Assembly: GCA_963755435.1 (NCBI GenBank)
Contig: CAVWJX010000007.1
Coordinates: 124,001 to 188,000 of the forward strand
Direction of reading: 5' to 3'
Source: AP-15 sp963755435
GTDB lineage: Bacteria; Pseudomonadota; Alphaproteobacteria; ATCC43930; CGMCC-115725
Length of the DNA: 64,000 nt
A program made the position numbers and the translations under genes. Under the pieces are notes generated by a model. The model did no database searches and was not told the origin of the DNA. It saw only the letters and a program-made list of their open reading frames with translations. Shown in pieces: positions 8,374 through 17,108 of this stretch (within the stretch, counting starts at the first letter, position 1; the number at the start of each line of letters is the position of its first letter).

Positions 8374-9582
8374 ATGAGTCCAAAGCCACTGAGGATTGCG
8401 GTGATCGGGGCCGGGATCGGTGGCCTCAGCGCCGCGCTGTCGTTGCGGCGGGCCGGGTTTTCGGTCGATGTCTACGAGCAGGCGGCGCGACTGACCGAGA
8501 TCGGCGGCGGCATCAACATGGGTCCCAACGCCGCGCGCATCCTTTACCGGCTCGGCCTCGGCGAGGCGCTCGACCGCGAAGCGGTGCGCCCGCGCGGCAG
8601 CCATCAGCGGCGCTGGGATGATGGCCGCACCTTGCAGCGGGCGGCGCTCAATCCGCTGTGCCAGGAGCTTTACGGCGCGCCGCACCTGACGGTCCATCGC
8701 GCCGATCTGCTGGCGATCATCGCCGCCGGGTTTCCGGCCGAGCGGATCCATTTCGGCCACCGCCTGAGCGGGCTCGCCGAGGAGGCCCGCGGCGTCACCG
8801 CCCGGTTCGAGAATGGCGCGCAGGTCAGGGCCGATGTGCTGGTCGGGGCCGACGGCATCCACTCGGCGGTGCGCGCCGCGCTGTTCGGCGAGGAGGCGCC
8901 GCGTTTTGCCGGCTGCGTCGCCTATCGCGGCCTGGTGCCGGCCGAGAAGATCGCCGACCTCGGGCTCGAGCTCGGCTCGCAATCCTGGCTCGGGCCGGGC
9001 GCGCACCTCGTCCATTACTTCGTGTCGCGCGGGCGGCTGTTGAATTTCGTCGGCTGGACCGAGTACGACAGCTGGAGCGGCGAGGACTGGACCGACCGGG
9101 CCACGGTTGCCCGCGCGCTTGCCGCGTTCGAGGGCTGGCATCCGCAGGTGCGGCGGATTATCGGCGCGGCCGAAACCTGCTTCATCTGGGCGTTGTTCGA
9201 TCGCGACCCGCTGCCTCGCTGGTCGGTCGGCCATGCGACTTTGCTCGGCGACGCCTGTCATCCGATGTACCCGTTCATGGCGCAGGGCGCGGCACAGGCG
9301 ATCGAGGACGGTGCTACATTGGCGGCCTGTCTCGCCGCCGGGCCGGACGATCCGGCCGCGAGCCTGCGGCGCTATGAAGGATTACGCCTGCCAAGGGTAA
9401 CCCGCTTGCAGCAGATGTCGCGGGCCAACAAAACCCGCTACCACCTCGCTGACAGCCCGGCGCAGCAGGTGCGCGACGCCGAATGGGCGAAGGCCGGCGA
9501 CCGCTCGCCCGAGGCGTTGGGCTGGCTGTTCGGCTTTGACGCCGGTGCCGTCGAGGCCGATGCCGGAGCCGGAGCCGCGTAA
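8374..9582 (+). CDS. FAD-dependent monooxygenase (salicylate hydroxylase-like)
   Basis: This 402-residue class A flavoprotein monooxygenase has three FAD signatures in order. The Rossmann motif IAVIGAGIGGLSAALSL lies at residues 8-24 with Glu of VDVYEQA ending the second strand. VLVGADGIHSAVRAAL is the DG motif near residue 160. LLGDACHPMYPFMAQGAAQA is the GD motif near residue 290. Enzymes of this group use NAD(P)H and oxygen to hydroxylate an aromatic ring, often salicylate or 3- or 6-hydroxybenzoate, but the substrate cannot be read from the sequence. The start ATG at 8374 lies shortly after the repeat at 8181-8302. Confidence 0.9.
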   Translation: MSPKPLRIAVIGAGIGGLSAALSLRRAGFSVDVYEQAARLTEIGGGINMGPNAARILYRLGLGEALDREAVRPRGSHQRRWDDGRTLQRAALNPLCQELYGAPHLTVHRADLLAIIAAGFPAERIHFGHRLSGLAEEARGVTARFENGAQVRADVLVGADGIHSAVRAALFGEEAPRFAGCVAYRGLVPAEKIADLGLELGSQSWLGPGAHLVHYFVSRGRLLNFVGWTEYDSWSGEDWTDRATVARALAAFEGWHPQVRRIIGAAETCFIWALFDRDPLPRWSVGHATLLGDACHPMYPFMAQGAAQAIEDGATLAACLAAGPDDPAASLRRYEGLRLPRVTRLQQMSRANKTRYHLADSPAQQVRDAEWAKAGDRSPEALGWLFGFDAGAVEADAGAGAA

Positions 9583-9671
9583 GGGGCTGGCCGGCGCATT
9601 CCGGCCGGTCGCGACCGGTCTGGCGGGGGTTTGATGGCGGTGCCGAGGGCGTACCGGGGTATGAGGTAGCA

Positions 9672-10010
9672 ATGACGTTGGTACCGATGCCGCTGTTTCT
9701 CGCCGCCGCGATGGCGCTGACCCCGCTCGGCCCCGGGCAGCAGGCGCGGATTGCCGCCTGGCTGGCCTGGGCCGAGGCCTATCGCGACTGCTACCAGCCG
9801 GCGCCGTTCAGCCTGCGCATCGACCAGACATTTACCGCGCGTTGTATCGAGCGCAATTTGCGCCAGCAGCAGGATGGCCCGCCCGAAGAGCGCGCCGCGA
9901 CCTTGGCCCTGATCGCAGCGACCCCGCAGCTGGTCGCCCTGCTGAACGCGCCCGTCAGCGGCCATCGCGGCGCCCGAAAGCCCGCCAAGCTCGACCCGCC
10001 CGCCCGCTAG
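9672..10010 (+). CDS. Small predicted exported protein, unknown
   Basis: The product has 112 residues. The N-terminus MTLVPMPLFLAAAMALTPLG could be a short signal peptide. The middle contains two Cys (DCYQPAPF and ARCIERN) that could pair after export, and the C-terminus is Lys/Arg/Pro-rich. No family is recognised. It lies 89 bases after the monooxygenase on the same strand. Codon use matches the surrounding genes, but the frame has no known homologue I can name. Confidence 0.45.
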   Translation: MTLVPMPLFLAAAMALTPLGPGQQARIAAWLAWAEAYRDCYQPAPFSLRIDQTFTARCIERNLRQQQDGPPEERAATLALIAATPQLVALLNAPVSGHRGARKPAKLDPPAR

Positions 10011-10175
10011 CAGCCCAAAGCTGCCGCGCGGCCGGTGACCGCGGTCAAGGTCATCATCAACCTTGGCGACGAGGCGATCGAGCTTTGCCGGGGCGTGGGA
10101 TCGGTGGCCCGCCGCCCCCACGCCCGGCGGCCCAGCGCTCCGGCGGCAGCCCGCACGCCGGCGGCAACGCCGGCG

Positions 10176-11069
10176 TTACAGCAGGTCGGCGATGGCCGCG
10201 TGATAACGGCCCAGCGCCTCGAGGTGGTCGGCCATCCGATGCCCGGCGATGCGCCGGTGGTGGCGCCGGTCGAAGGTCGTGGTCAGGCACAGATGCGAGG
10301 CCCCGGCCGCCTTCCAGAAGCGCGCGTCGCGCGCCCAATCGGCGGCGCTCCCCGCACCCATCGAGACCCACACCTCGATCCCGATGCGAGCGGGGTCGCG
10401 GCCGGCCGCCTCGGTCAGGCGGCGCAGCCGGTCGAACGCCTCGGTCGCGGTCTGGTCGGCCGGATAGGCATTTGGCATCCAGCCGTCGCCCCTTTTGGCG
10501 ATGCGCTCGAGGGTGCGCTCGTGGTGGCCGCCGAACCATACCGGCACCCGGCCCGAGGCGGGCCGCGGGTTGATCCCGGCATCTTCGATCTTATGCCAGC
10601 GGCCGTTGAAGGTGACATGCGGCTCGGCCCACAGCTTTTGCATGACCTCGACCTGTTCTTCCGAGCGGCGGCCGCGATTGTGGAAATTCTCATTGAGCCC
10701 GGTGAACTCGACCTCGTTCCAGCCGACCCCGATGCCGAGCCGGAACCGGCCGCCCGAGAGCGCGTCGAGCGAGGCCGCCTGCTTGGCCACCAGCACGGTC
10801 TGGCGCTGCGGCAGGATCAGGACACCGGTCGAAAAGCCGAGCCCCCGGGTGCAGCCGGCGAGATAGCCGAACAGCACGAACGGGTCATGAAACAGATCCT
10901 CCGAGCTGTTGCGGTCCCAGCCCGGCCGGCTCGCCGCATTGACCCCCAGCACATGGTCGGGAGCCTCGACAAAATCATAGCCGATCGCCTCGGCGCTCTG
11001 CGCGTATTCGCGCACCGTAGCCGGATCGCCGCCGATGTCGCCGAGCGGCAGCAGCGCACCCAATTCCAT
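10176..11069 (-). CDS. LLM-class (F420/FMN-dependent) oxidoreductase
   Basis: This 297-residue bacterial luciferase-like TIM barrel starts MELGALLPLGDIGGDPATVR. It carries the family pattern TGVLILPQRQTVLVAKQAASLD, then SGGRFRLGIGVGWNEVEF, where the glycines shape the cofactor phosphate site, and GINPRPASGRVPVWFGGH. Family members bind FMN or F420 and act as reductases or monooxygenases. An alphaproteobacterial host may or may not make F420, so the cofactor is open. It lies 67 bases downstream of the methyltransferase gene on the same strand and may form a two-gene unit with it. Confidence 0.88.
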   Translation of the reverse strand: MELGALLPLGDIGGDPATVREYAQSAEAIGYDFVEAPDHVLGVNAASRPGWDRNSSEDLFHDPFVLFGYLAGCTRGLGFSTGVLILPQRQTVLVAKQAASLDALSGGRFRLGIGVGWNEVEFTGLNENFHNRGRRSEEQVEVMQKLWAEPHVTFNGRWHKIEDAGINPRPASGRVPVWFGGHHERTLERIAKRGDGWMPNAYPADQTATEAFDRLRRLTEAAGRDPARIGIEVWVSMGAGSAADWARDARFWKAAGASHLCLTTTFDRRHHRRIAGHRMADHLEALGRYHAAIADLL

Positions 11070-11136
11070 GATCGCTCTCCCCGTCCTTGGTCGCAGGTCT
11101 CCGGTCGCGTGTCTGCTGGTGACACCCGGCGGAAGA

Positions 11137-11775
11137 CTAGCGCGCCGGCGCGCGGCCGACCACCGCCGTCATCGGATCGCTCTGGTCCTCGACCCACTCG
11201 GCCAGCTGATGCGTTTTGATTTCGACAAAGCCGGCGTGGCGCAGATAATGCGCGACGAGTTCGGCATGCCCGGCATCGTCGAGCGCCCGCCAGATCGCCA
11301 CTGCCTTGGTCCAAAAGCAGCGGTTGGAAAAGCCGATAATCGCCGGCGACCCCGGCCGCAGCACGCGTGCGACCTCGCGCAGCACCGCGAGCGGCTGCTG
11401 CAAATACTGGATTGAGACGCAGATCATTGCCGCATCGATGCTGGCGTCGGCGAGCGGCAACAGCGGGTCGCGGTTGAGGTTCTGCACGAACCACCGCGTA
11501 AAACGCGGGTTGGCGGCCAATTCCTCGGCGTTCATGCCGTGGCCGATCACCTGGCCATAGGCGATCTCGGGCGGCAGGTGGCTGATCCAGCTCGACATCA
11601 GGTCGAGCAGCACCCCGCCCACCGGCAATACGGTGCGATAAAATCCGGTCAGCGCGGCGATGGCGTGCACGTCGATATGGCAGACCAGCCGCGCCGGCGC
11701 GTAAAAGACCTCGTCCTCGTCGCGATCAAGCTTGTCGAAAGCGCCCGGCACCAGCCCGAGGATCTGCGCATCCAT
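11137..11775 (-). CDS. Class I SAM-dependent methyltransferase (Methyltransf_11-like)
   Basis: The product has 212 residues. Motif I appears as VLLDLMSSWISHLP, where the usual glycine-rich GxGxG has diverged. The post-I and motif IV regions appear as SIDAAMICVSIQYLQQPLAVL and EVARVLRPGSPAIIGFSNR, typical of Methyltransf_11 proteins. The divergent motif I raises the chance of an unusual cofactor site, though alphaproteobacterial relatives with this LLDLMSSW form exist. The substrate is unknown. The gene is upstream of the LLM gene, and the ATG at 11775 fits. Confidence 0.75.
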   Translation of the reverse strand: MDAQILGLVPGAFDKLDRDEDEVFYAPARLVCHIDVHAIAALTGFYRTVLPVGGVLLDLMSSWISHLPPEIAYGQVIGHGMNAEELAANPRFTRWFVQNLNRDPLLPLADASIDAAMICVSIQYLQQPLAVLREVARVLRPGSPAIIGFSNRCFWTKAVAIWRALDDAGHAELVAHYLRHAGFVEIKTHQLAEWVEDQSDPMTAVVGRAPAR

Positions 11776-12003
11776 TCGAAATCGGCCTCGGTAGATTGTT
11801 ATCGGTCGATGCTGACATGAACGCCGCGGCGCCGCCAGCGCCTCTGTCGAGCCCGCCGATCACTGTCGCCGGCCGTGGTGCGACACCGGCCGCCAACCCA
11901 CGCCGCGCAATTGACGGCTTTGGGCAATTACGGTATTTTCATGGCGCAAGGAGTAGTCGGGCGTGACGAAACGAGCAATCCCGCGCGATGACGGAGCGAG
12001 AAC

Positions 12004-12390
12004 ATGACCACGTCTATGAGGAAACCGTTGCCAAATCGCCTGTTGTGGTGCCTTCTTTCGTTAATAGTCTTGGTCTGGCACGGCCCGGCCTCGGCTAATG
12101 ATCGCAATTTCACCCTGATCAACCAGACAGCACAGACGATCACCGGTTTATGGACGTCAATCCCAAGCGACAACGTTTGGCATTGGGTCAAGGGTTTTCA
12201 GAGCATCGGCTCCAATGGTTCCTCGCAGATTATTTTCGACAATAGCGGCCCGTGCCAGATCCAGTTCCAGATCCGCATGGATGACGGCTCGGAGCACACT
12301 TGGCCGCAAGGCGTGAATCTATGCCAAAACGGTCAGGTGACCGTGACATTCGACAACAATACCGGCATCTACAGCGTATCCTATAAATAG
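12004..12390 (+). CDS. Small secreted protein, unknown (AT-richer than neighbours)
   Basis: The product has 128 residues. A classical signal peptide (MRKPLPNRLLWCLLSLIVLVW) probably ends after the Ala-Ser-Ala of PASANDRN. The mature part NFTLINQTAQTITGLWTSIP is beta-rich, with two Cys (GPCQIQF and NLCQNGQ) that likely form a disulfide. It resembles short secreted alphaproteobacterial proteins that start with FTLxNxTG and share a DLC motif, none with known function. Its base composition is clearly less GC-rich than the flanks, suggesting later acquisition or relaxed codon selection. The upstream 228-base spacer has no other gene. Confidence 0.72.
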   Translation: MTTSMRKPLPNRLLWCLLSLIVLVWHGPASANDRNFTLINQTAQTITGLWTSIPSDNVWHWVKGFQSIGSNGSSQIIFDNSGPCQIQFQIRMDDGSEHTWPQGVNLCQNGQVTVTFDNNTGIYSVSYK

Positions 12391-12558
12391 CCCCGCATTA
12401 GATCGGCGAAGTCGCTTCGTGCGCCGGCGGCGCTGCGCGGGGGCGGCCGCCGCCGCGGATTGACCCCTGGCGCCGCGTCGGTGCGCCCAGCGGTCGCGGT
12501 CGCCTTTCCGCCTGGTTTGCGCTAGTCTGCGGCCAGAAGATTTCAGGAGGAAGCGCGC

Positions 12559-13746
12559 ATGTTGCAGATGGCCGGGCGCATCGGCGTCCTCGGCACCGAG
12601 ACCGCGTTCGAGGTGCTGGCCCGTGCCGGCGCGCTGGCGGCACAGGGCCGCGATATCATTAATCTGGGCATCGGCCAGCCCGATTTCCCAACCCCCGAGC
12701 ACATCGTCGAGGCCGGCCGCAAGGCGCTCAAGGACGGTCATCACGGCTACACCCCGGCCAACGGCATCGTCCCCTTGCGCGAGGCGGTCGCCGCCGATCT
12801 TTATCGCCGTCACCGGGTCGAAGTGTCCCCGGCGCAGGTTCTGGTGGTGCCGGGCGGTAAGGTGACGATGTTTTTTGCGATCCTGATGTTCGGCGAACCG
12901 GGTGCCGAGATCCTCTATCCGAACCCCGGCTTTCCGATCTACGAGAGCGTCATCCGCTTCTCCGGCGCGGTGCCGGTGCCGATCCCGCTCTATGAGAGTG
13001 CGGGCTTTTCGTTCAGCGCCGCCGAGGTGTTGGACAAGATCACCCCGCGCACCCGCCTCCTGATCATCAACAGCCCGGCCAATCCCACCGGCGGCGTGGT
13101 GCCGCGCGCCGAACTCGATCGGCTCGTCGCCGGGCTCGAGCACCATCCGCAGGTGGCGGTGATGAGCGACGAGATCTACGGCGAGATCCTCTATGACGGG
13201 GCCGAGCATGTCAGCCTGTTGTCCTATCCCTCGCTCCGCGACCGGCTGATCCTGCTCGACGGGTGGAGCAAGACCTATGCGATGACCGGGTGGCGGATGG
13301 GCTATGGGGTGTGGCCGCAGGCGCTGTTCGCGGCGGCGGAGCGGCTGGCGATCAACTGCCATTCCTGCGTCAACGCCGCCGCCCAGTTCGCCGGCCTGGC
13401 AGCCCTGACCGGCCCGCGCGAGCCGGTCGAGCGGATGGTCGCCGCCTTTGCCGAGCGCCGTCAGTTCATCGTCGAGGCGCTGAACCGGCTTCCCGGCTTT
13501 ACCTGCGCCCGCCCGGGTGGCGCCTTCTATACCTTCCCCAACATCACCCGAACCGGGCTCGACGCGCGCGCGCTGCAAGGGCGGCTCCTCGAAGACGCCG
13601 GGGTCGCGACCATCGCCGGCACCAGCTTTGGCGCATTCGGCGAAGGCTATCTGAGGTTTTCCTATGCCAACAGCCGCGAGGCGATCGCCGAGGCGGTCGA
13701 GCGCATCCGCACCCTCTTGGGCAATCTGCCGCGCCCGGGCTGCTGA
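12559..13746 (+). CDS. Class I/II PLP aminotransferase (aspartate aminotransferase-like)
   Basis: This 395-residue fold-type I aminotransferase has INLGIGQPDFPTPEHI near residue 35 and NSPANPTGG near residue 175. The Schiff-base lysine is Lys238 in DGWSKTYAMTGWRMGYG, and the C-terminal arginine region is YLRFSYANS. A ribosome site AGGAGG lies a few bases before the ATG. The substrate is not decided: enzymes of this look act on aspartate, aromatic or alanine-type substrates. It lies upstream of glnB, but a separate promoter is present there, so it need not be nitrogen-regulated. Confidence 0.92.
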   Translation: MLQMAGRIGVLGTETAFEVLARAGALAAQGRDIINLGIGQPDFPTPEHIVEAGRKALKDGHHGYTPANGIVPLREAVAADLYRRHRVEVSPAQVLVVPGGKVTMFFAILMFGEPGAEILYPNPGFPIYESVIRFSGAVPVPIPLYESAGFSFSAAEVLDKITPRTRLLIINSPANPTGGVVPRAELDRLVAGLEHHPQVAVMSDEIYGEILYDGAEHVSLLSYPSLRDRLILLDGWSKTYAMTGWRMGYGVWPQALFAAAERLAINCHSCVNAAAQFAGLAALTGPREPVERMVAAFAERRQFIVEALNRLPGFTCARPGGAFYTFPNITRTGLDARALQGRLLEDAGVATIAGTSFGAFGEGYLRFSYANSREAIAEAVERIRTLLGNLPRPGC

Positions 13747-13854
13747 CCGGATCGCACCCTCTTGACTAATCTTTAGGCAGAGTGATGCTTATATCGCCGG
13801 CTATTCCGGCGGGTGGAGCCGCTCGCCGCGGTTAAGCAGCGTCGCTCGGGCCGG

Positions 13855-13871
13855 TTGGCACGGGTTATGCT
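13855..13871 (+). promoter_or_regulatory. Putative sigma-54 (-24/-12) promoter of glnB
   Basis: The sequence TTGGCACGGGTTATGCT matches the sigma-54 consensus TTGGCAC-N5-TTGCW with one mismatch (A for the first T of the -12 block). The spacing between GG and GC is correct. It lies 50 bases before the glnB ATG, where nitrogen-responsive promoters of glnB-glnA operons are commonly found. NtrC enhancer sites upstream were not convincingly seen. Confidence 0.6.
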
Positions 13872-13920
13872 GAAATTGTCAGCGGCTGGCGGGCGGGCGC
13901 CCGGGAAAGATTGAGCGGCG

Positions 13921-14259
13921 ATGAAAAAGATCGAGGCCATCATCAAGCCCTTCAAGCTCGACGAGGTCAAAGAGGCGCTGCACGAAGTCGGGATCAAGGG
14001 CATCACTGTCACCGAGGCCAAAGGGTTCGGCCGGCAGAAGGGCCATACCGAGCTTTATCGCGGGGCCGAATACGTCGTCGATTTTCTGCCCAAAGTAAAA
14101 ATCGAGGTGGTCATGGAAGACGCGCTGGTCGAGCGCGCGGTCGAGGCGATCCAGCAGGCGGCGCATACCGGGCGGATCGGCGACGGCAAGATCTTTGTCA
14201 CCAATATCGACGAGGCGATCCGCATCCGCACCGGCGAGCGTGGCGGCGACGCGATCTGA
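13921..14259 (+). CDS. glnB: Nitrogen regulatory protein P-II
   Basis: This 112-residue PII protein has the usual length. It starts MKKIEAIIKPFKLDEVKEAL. The T-loop has GHTELYRGAEYVVDFLPK, where Tyr51 is the residue uridylylated by GlnD. The C-terminal signature GDGKIFVTNIDEAIRIRTGE follows. PII trimers sense 2-oxoglutarate and ATP/ADP and adjust glutamine synthetase through GlnE and nitrogen genes through NtrB. glnA follows after 173 bases, the standard alphaproteobacterial glnBA arrangement, behind the sigma-54-like site at 13855-13871. Confidence 0.97.
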   Translation: MKKIEAIIKPFKLDEVKEALHEVGIKGITVTEAKGFGRQKGHTELYRGAEYVVDFLPKVKIEVVMEDALVERAVEAIQQAAHTGRIGDGKIFVTNIDEAIRIRTGERGGDAI

Positions 14260-14432
14260 GCGGGATGTTGGTGCGCCGGTTGCATGCGCGCGTCTCGATG
14301 GGCGGGCGCCGCCCGGCGGGTCTCGCGTCAGGCCTGGTGGTGGCGCGCCCTGCTGCTGGCCGGCGGCGGCGGTCTCGTGCCTCGCAGTCGCGTGCTTCGA
14401 ATTTGTCGTCAACCTGAAAACGGAACCCAGCG

Positions 14433-15842
14433 ATGTCCGATACCGCTAAAGTGATGCAGCTGATCAAGGAGCACGAGGTCAAGTATGTCGACTTCCGCTT
14501 CACCGATCCGCGCGGCAAGTGGCAGCATCTGGCGCACCATGTGCGCACGATCAGCGACAATTTCCTGAATGATGGGGTGATGTTCGATGGTTCGTCGATC
14601 GCCGGGTGGAAGGCGATCAACGATTCGGACATGATGCTGGTGCCGGATTGCTCGACCGCGGTGTTGGACCCGTTTGCGGCGCAGACCTCGCTGATCGTGT
14701 TTTGCGACGTGCACGAGCCGCTGACCGGCCAGCCCTATGCCCGCGACCCTCGCTCGACCGCGAAAAAGGCCGAGCAGCACCTGATTTCGACCGGCATCGG
14801 CGATAAGGCCTATTTCGGGCCGGAGGCCGAGTTCTTCATCTTCGACGATGTGCGCTACCGTGCCGGGATGAACGGCGCGATGTACCAGATCGACAGCGAG
14901 GAGGGGCCCTACGTCTCCGACAAGGAATTCGCCGACGGCAATTCCGGCCACCGCCCGCCGATCAAGGGCGGCTATTTCCCGGTGCCGCCGGTCGACGGCC
15001 AAGCCGATCTCAGAGCCGAGATGTTGTCGGTGATGGCGGATATGGGGCTCCTGGTCGAGAAGCATCATCACGAGGTGGCGCCGAGCCAGGCCGAGCTCGG
15101 CTTTCAATTCTCGACCCTGGTCGACACCGCCGACAATATGCAAATCTACAAATACGTCGTGCACAATGTCGCCCAGCAATACGGCAAGACCGCGACCTTC
15201 ATGCCCAAGCCGATCATGGGCGACAACGGCTCCGGCATGCACACCCACCAGTCGGTGTGGAAGGGCGACAACACGGTGTTCGCCGGCAATCTTTACGCTG
15301 ATCTCTCGGAGACTGCGCTCTACTACATCGGCGGCATCATTCGCCACGCCAAGGCGATCAATGCCTTCACCAACCCGACGACCAACAGCTACAAGCGGCT
15401 GATTCCCGGCTTCGAGGCGCCGGTGCTGCTCGCCTATTCCTCACGCAACCGCTCGGCCTCGTGCCGCATCCCGTTCGTGTCGAGCCCGAAAGCCAAACGC
15501 GTCGAGGTGCGCTATCCCGACCCGGCCGCCAACCCCTATCTGGCGTTTGCCGCGATGCTGATGGCCGGGCTCGACGGCATCCAGAACAAGATCCATCCCG
15601 GCGACCCGATCGACAAGAACCTCTACGACCTGCCGCCCGAGGAATTGAAGGACATTCCGGTGGTGTGCGGTTCGTTGCGCGAAGCTTTGGGCGAGCTTGC
15701 CCACGACCACGCCTTTCTGTTGAAGGGCGAGGTGTTCAACAAGGACCAGATCGAGTCCTACATCGAGCTGAAATGGGAGGAGGTGTATAATTTCGAGCAC
15801 ACCCCCCACCCAATCGAATTCCAGATGTATTACAGCGTCTGA
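14433..15842 (+). CDS. glnA: Glutamine synthetase type I
   Basis: This 469-residue type I glutamine synthetase is full length and makes glutamine from glutamate, ammonia and ATP. It carries VMFDGSSIAGWKAINDSDM (N-terminal latch and D50 loop), FGPEAEFFIFDDV (metal ligands), the ATP motif KPIMGDNGSGMHTHQSVWK and NPTTNSYKRLIPGFEAPV. The adenylylation site is Tyr398 in NLYDLPPEEL, so activity is probably controlled by GlnE. It is downstream of glnB and likely co-transcribed. Confidence 0.98.
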   Translation: MSDTAKVMQLIKEHEVKYVDFRFTDPRGKWQHLAHHVRTISDNFLNDGVMFDGSSIAGWKAINDSDMMLVPDCSTAVLDPFAAQTSLIVFCDVHEPLTGQPYARDPRSTAKKAEQHLISTGIGDKAYFGPEAEFFIFDDVRYRAGMNGAMYQIDSEEGPYVSDKEFADGNSGHRPPIKGGYFPVPPVDGQADLRAEMLSVMADMGLLVEKHHHEVAPSQAELGFQFSTLVDTADNMQIYKYVVHNVAQQYGKTATFMPKPIMGDNGSGMHTHQSVWKGDNTVFAGNLYADLSETALYYIGGIIRHAKAINAFTNPTTNSYKRLIPGFEAPVLLAYSSRNRSASCRIPFVSSPKAKRVEVRYPDPAANPYLAFAAMLMAGLDGIQNKIHPGDPIDKNLYDLPPEELKDIPVVCGSLREALGELAHDHAFLLKGEVFNKDQIESYIELKWEEVYNFEHTPHPIEFQMYYSV

Positions 15843-16049
15843 CGACAGCGACACCGCGGCGGCTTTGCGCGTGGCGGCGGCGCGGCCCAGGGCGGCGTCG
15901 TCGACTGCGCCGGCGCGGTGATCGGCCGCCGAGCCGGTCTGGAATAGGCTAGCCATGCCGCCGCTCGGTCTTGGCGCAACCGGTCCGCACCGCAGCGGCG
16001 TTTGACACTCGCCGCCGCCGGGCGCCCGCGCCGCGACGGCAGCCGTCCG

Positions 16050-16832
16050 CTATTGCGCGACCCAGCCGCCATCAACCGAGAGAGCAGCACCGGTGATTGT
16101 CTTGGCCGCCTCGCTGCACAGGAACACGGTGAGCGCGCCGAGCTGTTCCGGGGTCGTGAATTCGAGCATCGGTTGCTTCTCGCGCAGCAGGTTTTCGCGC
16201 GCGGCCTGCACTGCGATGCCCTCGGCCGCGGCGCGGGCTTCGATCTGGCGCTGCACCAGCGGGGTCAAGACCCAGCCGGGGCAGATGGCGTTGCAGGTGA
16301 CGCCGTCGTTTGCGGTCTCGATCGCGACCACCTTGGTCAACCCGACGATCCCGTGCTTGGCGGTGACGTAGGCGGCCTTCTCGGCGCTGGCGACGAGCCC
16401 GTGCGCCGAGGCGATATTGACGATGCGGCCCCATTTCCGGGCGGTCATATGGGGCAGCGCCGCCTTGGTCGCGTGAAACGCGGCACTCAGATTGATCGCG
16501 ATCACCTGGTCCCAGCGGTCCTCGGGAAACTCGACGATTTTGGCGACGTGCTGGATGCCGGCGTTGTTGACCAGGATGTCGGCGCCGCCATATTGGCGCG
16601 CGCAATCAGCCACCAGTTCGCGGATCTGCGCCGGTTTGGACATATCGGCCGGGGAATAGGCGACGGCGACGCCATGCGTGGCGGCGAGCCCGGCGCGCAG
16701 CCGCTCGATCTCGGCGCGATCGCCAAATCCGTTCAGCATCAGCGCGCAGCCTTCGGCCGCCAGCGCCGCGGCAATGCCGAGGCCGATCCCGCTGGTCGAC
16801 CCGGTGACGATGGCGGATTTACCTTTCAGCAT
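16050..16832 (-). CDS. bdhA: D-beta-hydroxybutyrate dehydrogenase (SDR)
   Basis: This 260-residue classical short-chain dehydrogenase starts MLKGKSAIVTGSTSGIGLGI, with the NAD(H) glycine motif TGSTSGIG. It has the NNAGIQHV motif and the catalytic Ser-Tyr-Lys set in ASAHGLVASAEKAAYVTAKH. The QHVAKIVEFPEDRWDQVIAI and SAHGLVASxxKAAYVAAKHG patterns are characteristic of 3-hydroxybutyrate dehydrogenases, which interconvert 3-hydroxybutyrate and acetoacetate during polyhydroxybutyrate turnover. The ATG at 16832 follows a ribosome site GGAGAG. A longer open frame extends upstream but has no family support. Confidence 0.93.
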   Translation of the reverse strand: MLKGKSAIVTGSTSGIGLGIAAALAAEGCALMLNGFGDRAEIERLRAGLAATHGVAVAYSPADMSKPAQIRELVADCARQYGGADILVNNAGIQHVAKIVEFPEDRWDQVIAINLSAAFHATKAALPHMTARKWGRIVNIASAHGLVASAEKAAYVTAKHGIVGLTKVVAIETANDGVTCNAICPGWVLTPLVQRQIEARAAAEGIAVQAARENLLREKQPMLEFTTPEQLGALTVFLCSEAAKTITGAALSVDGGWVAQ

Positions 16833-17108
16833 GAATTCTCTCCTTATACTGACCCTCGTTCCCGATGCCGGAACATCTTGACGCGTGGCATATTGACGCC
16901 AGGGGGACACCGGCGCTGATTTCGTCGTATTACACGACCTGCGCCGCGGCGCCGCAAAACGGTTGGAGCGTGCTGAGCCATGGGCGGTCAACAATGCGGG
17001 TTCGCAAGAGCTGCGCCATGTCGCGGGCGGGCGCCGTTGCCGCAGCCCTTGGCACAGGTAGCGCGGCGATGAAGCGCCGCAAATGCGTCGAGGAGAAAAG
17101 GTCGATTG

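Noticed and set aside
13762..13797. TTGACT...TATATC as a sigma-70 promoter of glnB
   Set aside because: The spacing of 22 bases is too long; the sigma-54-like site is a better fit.
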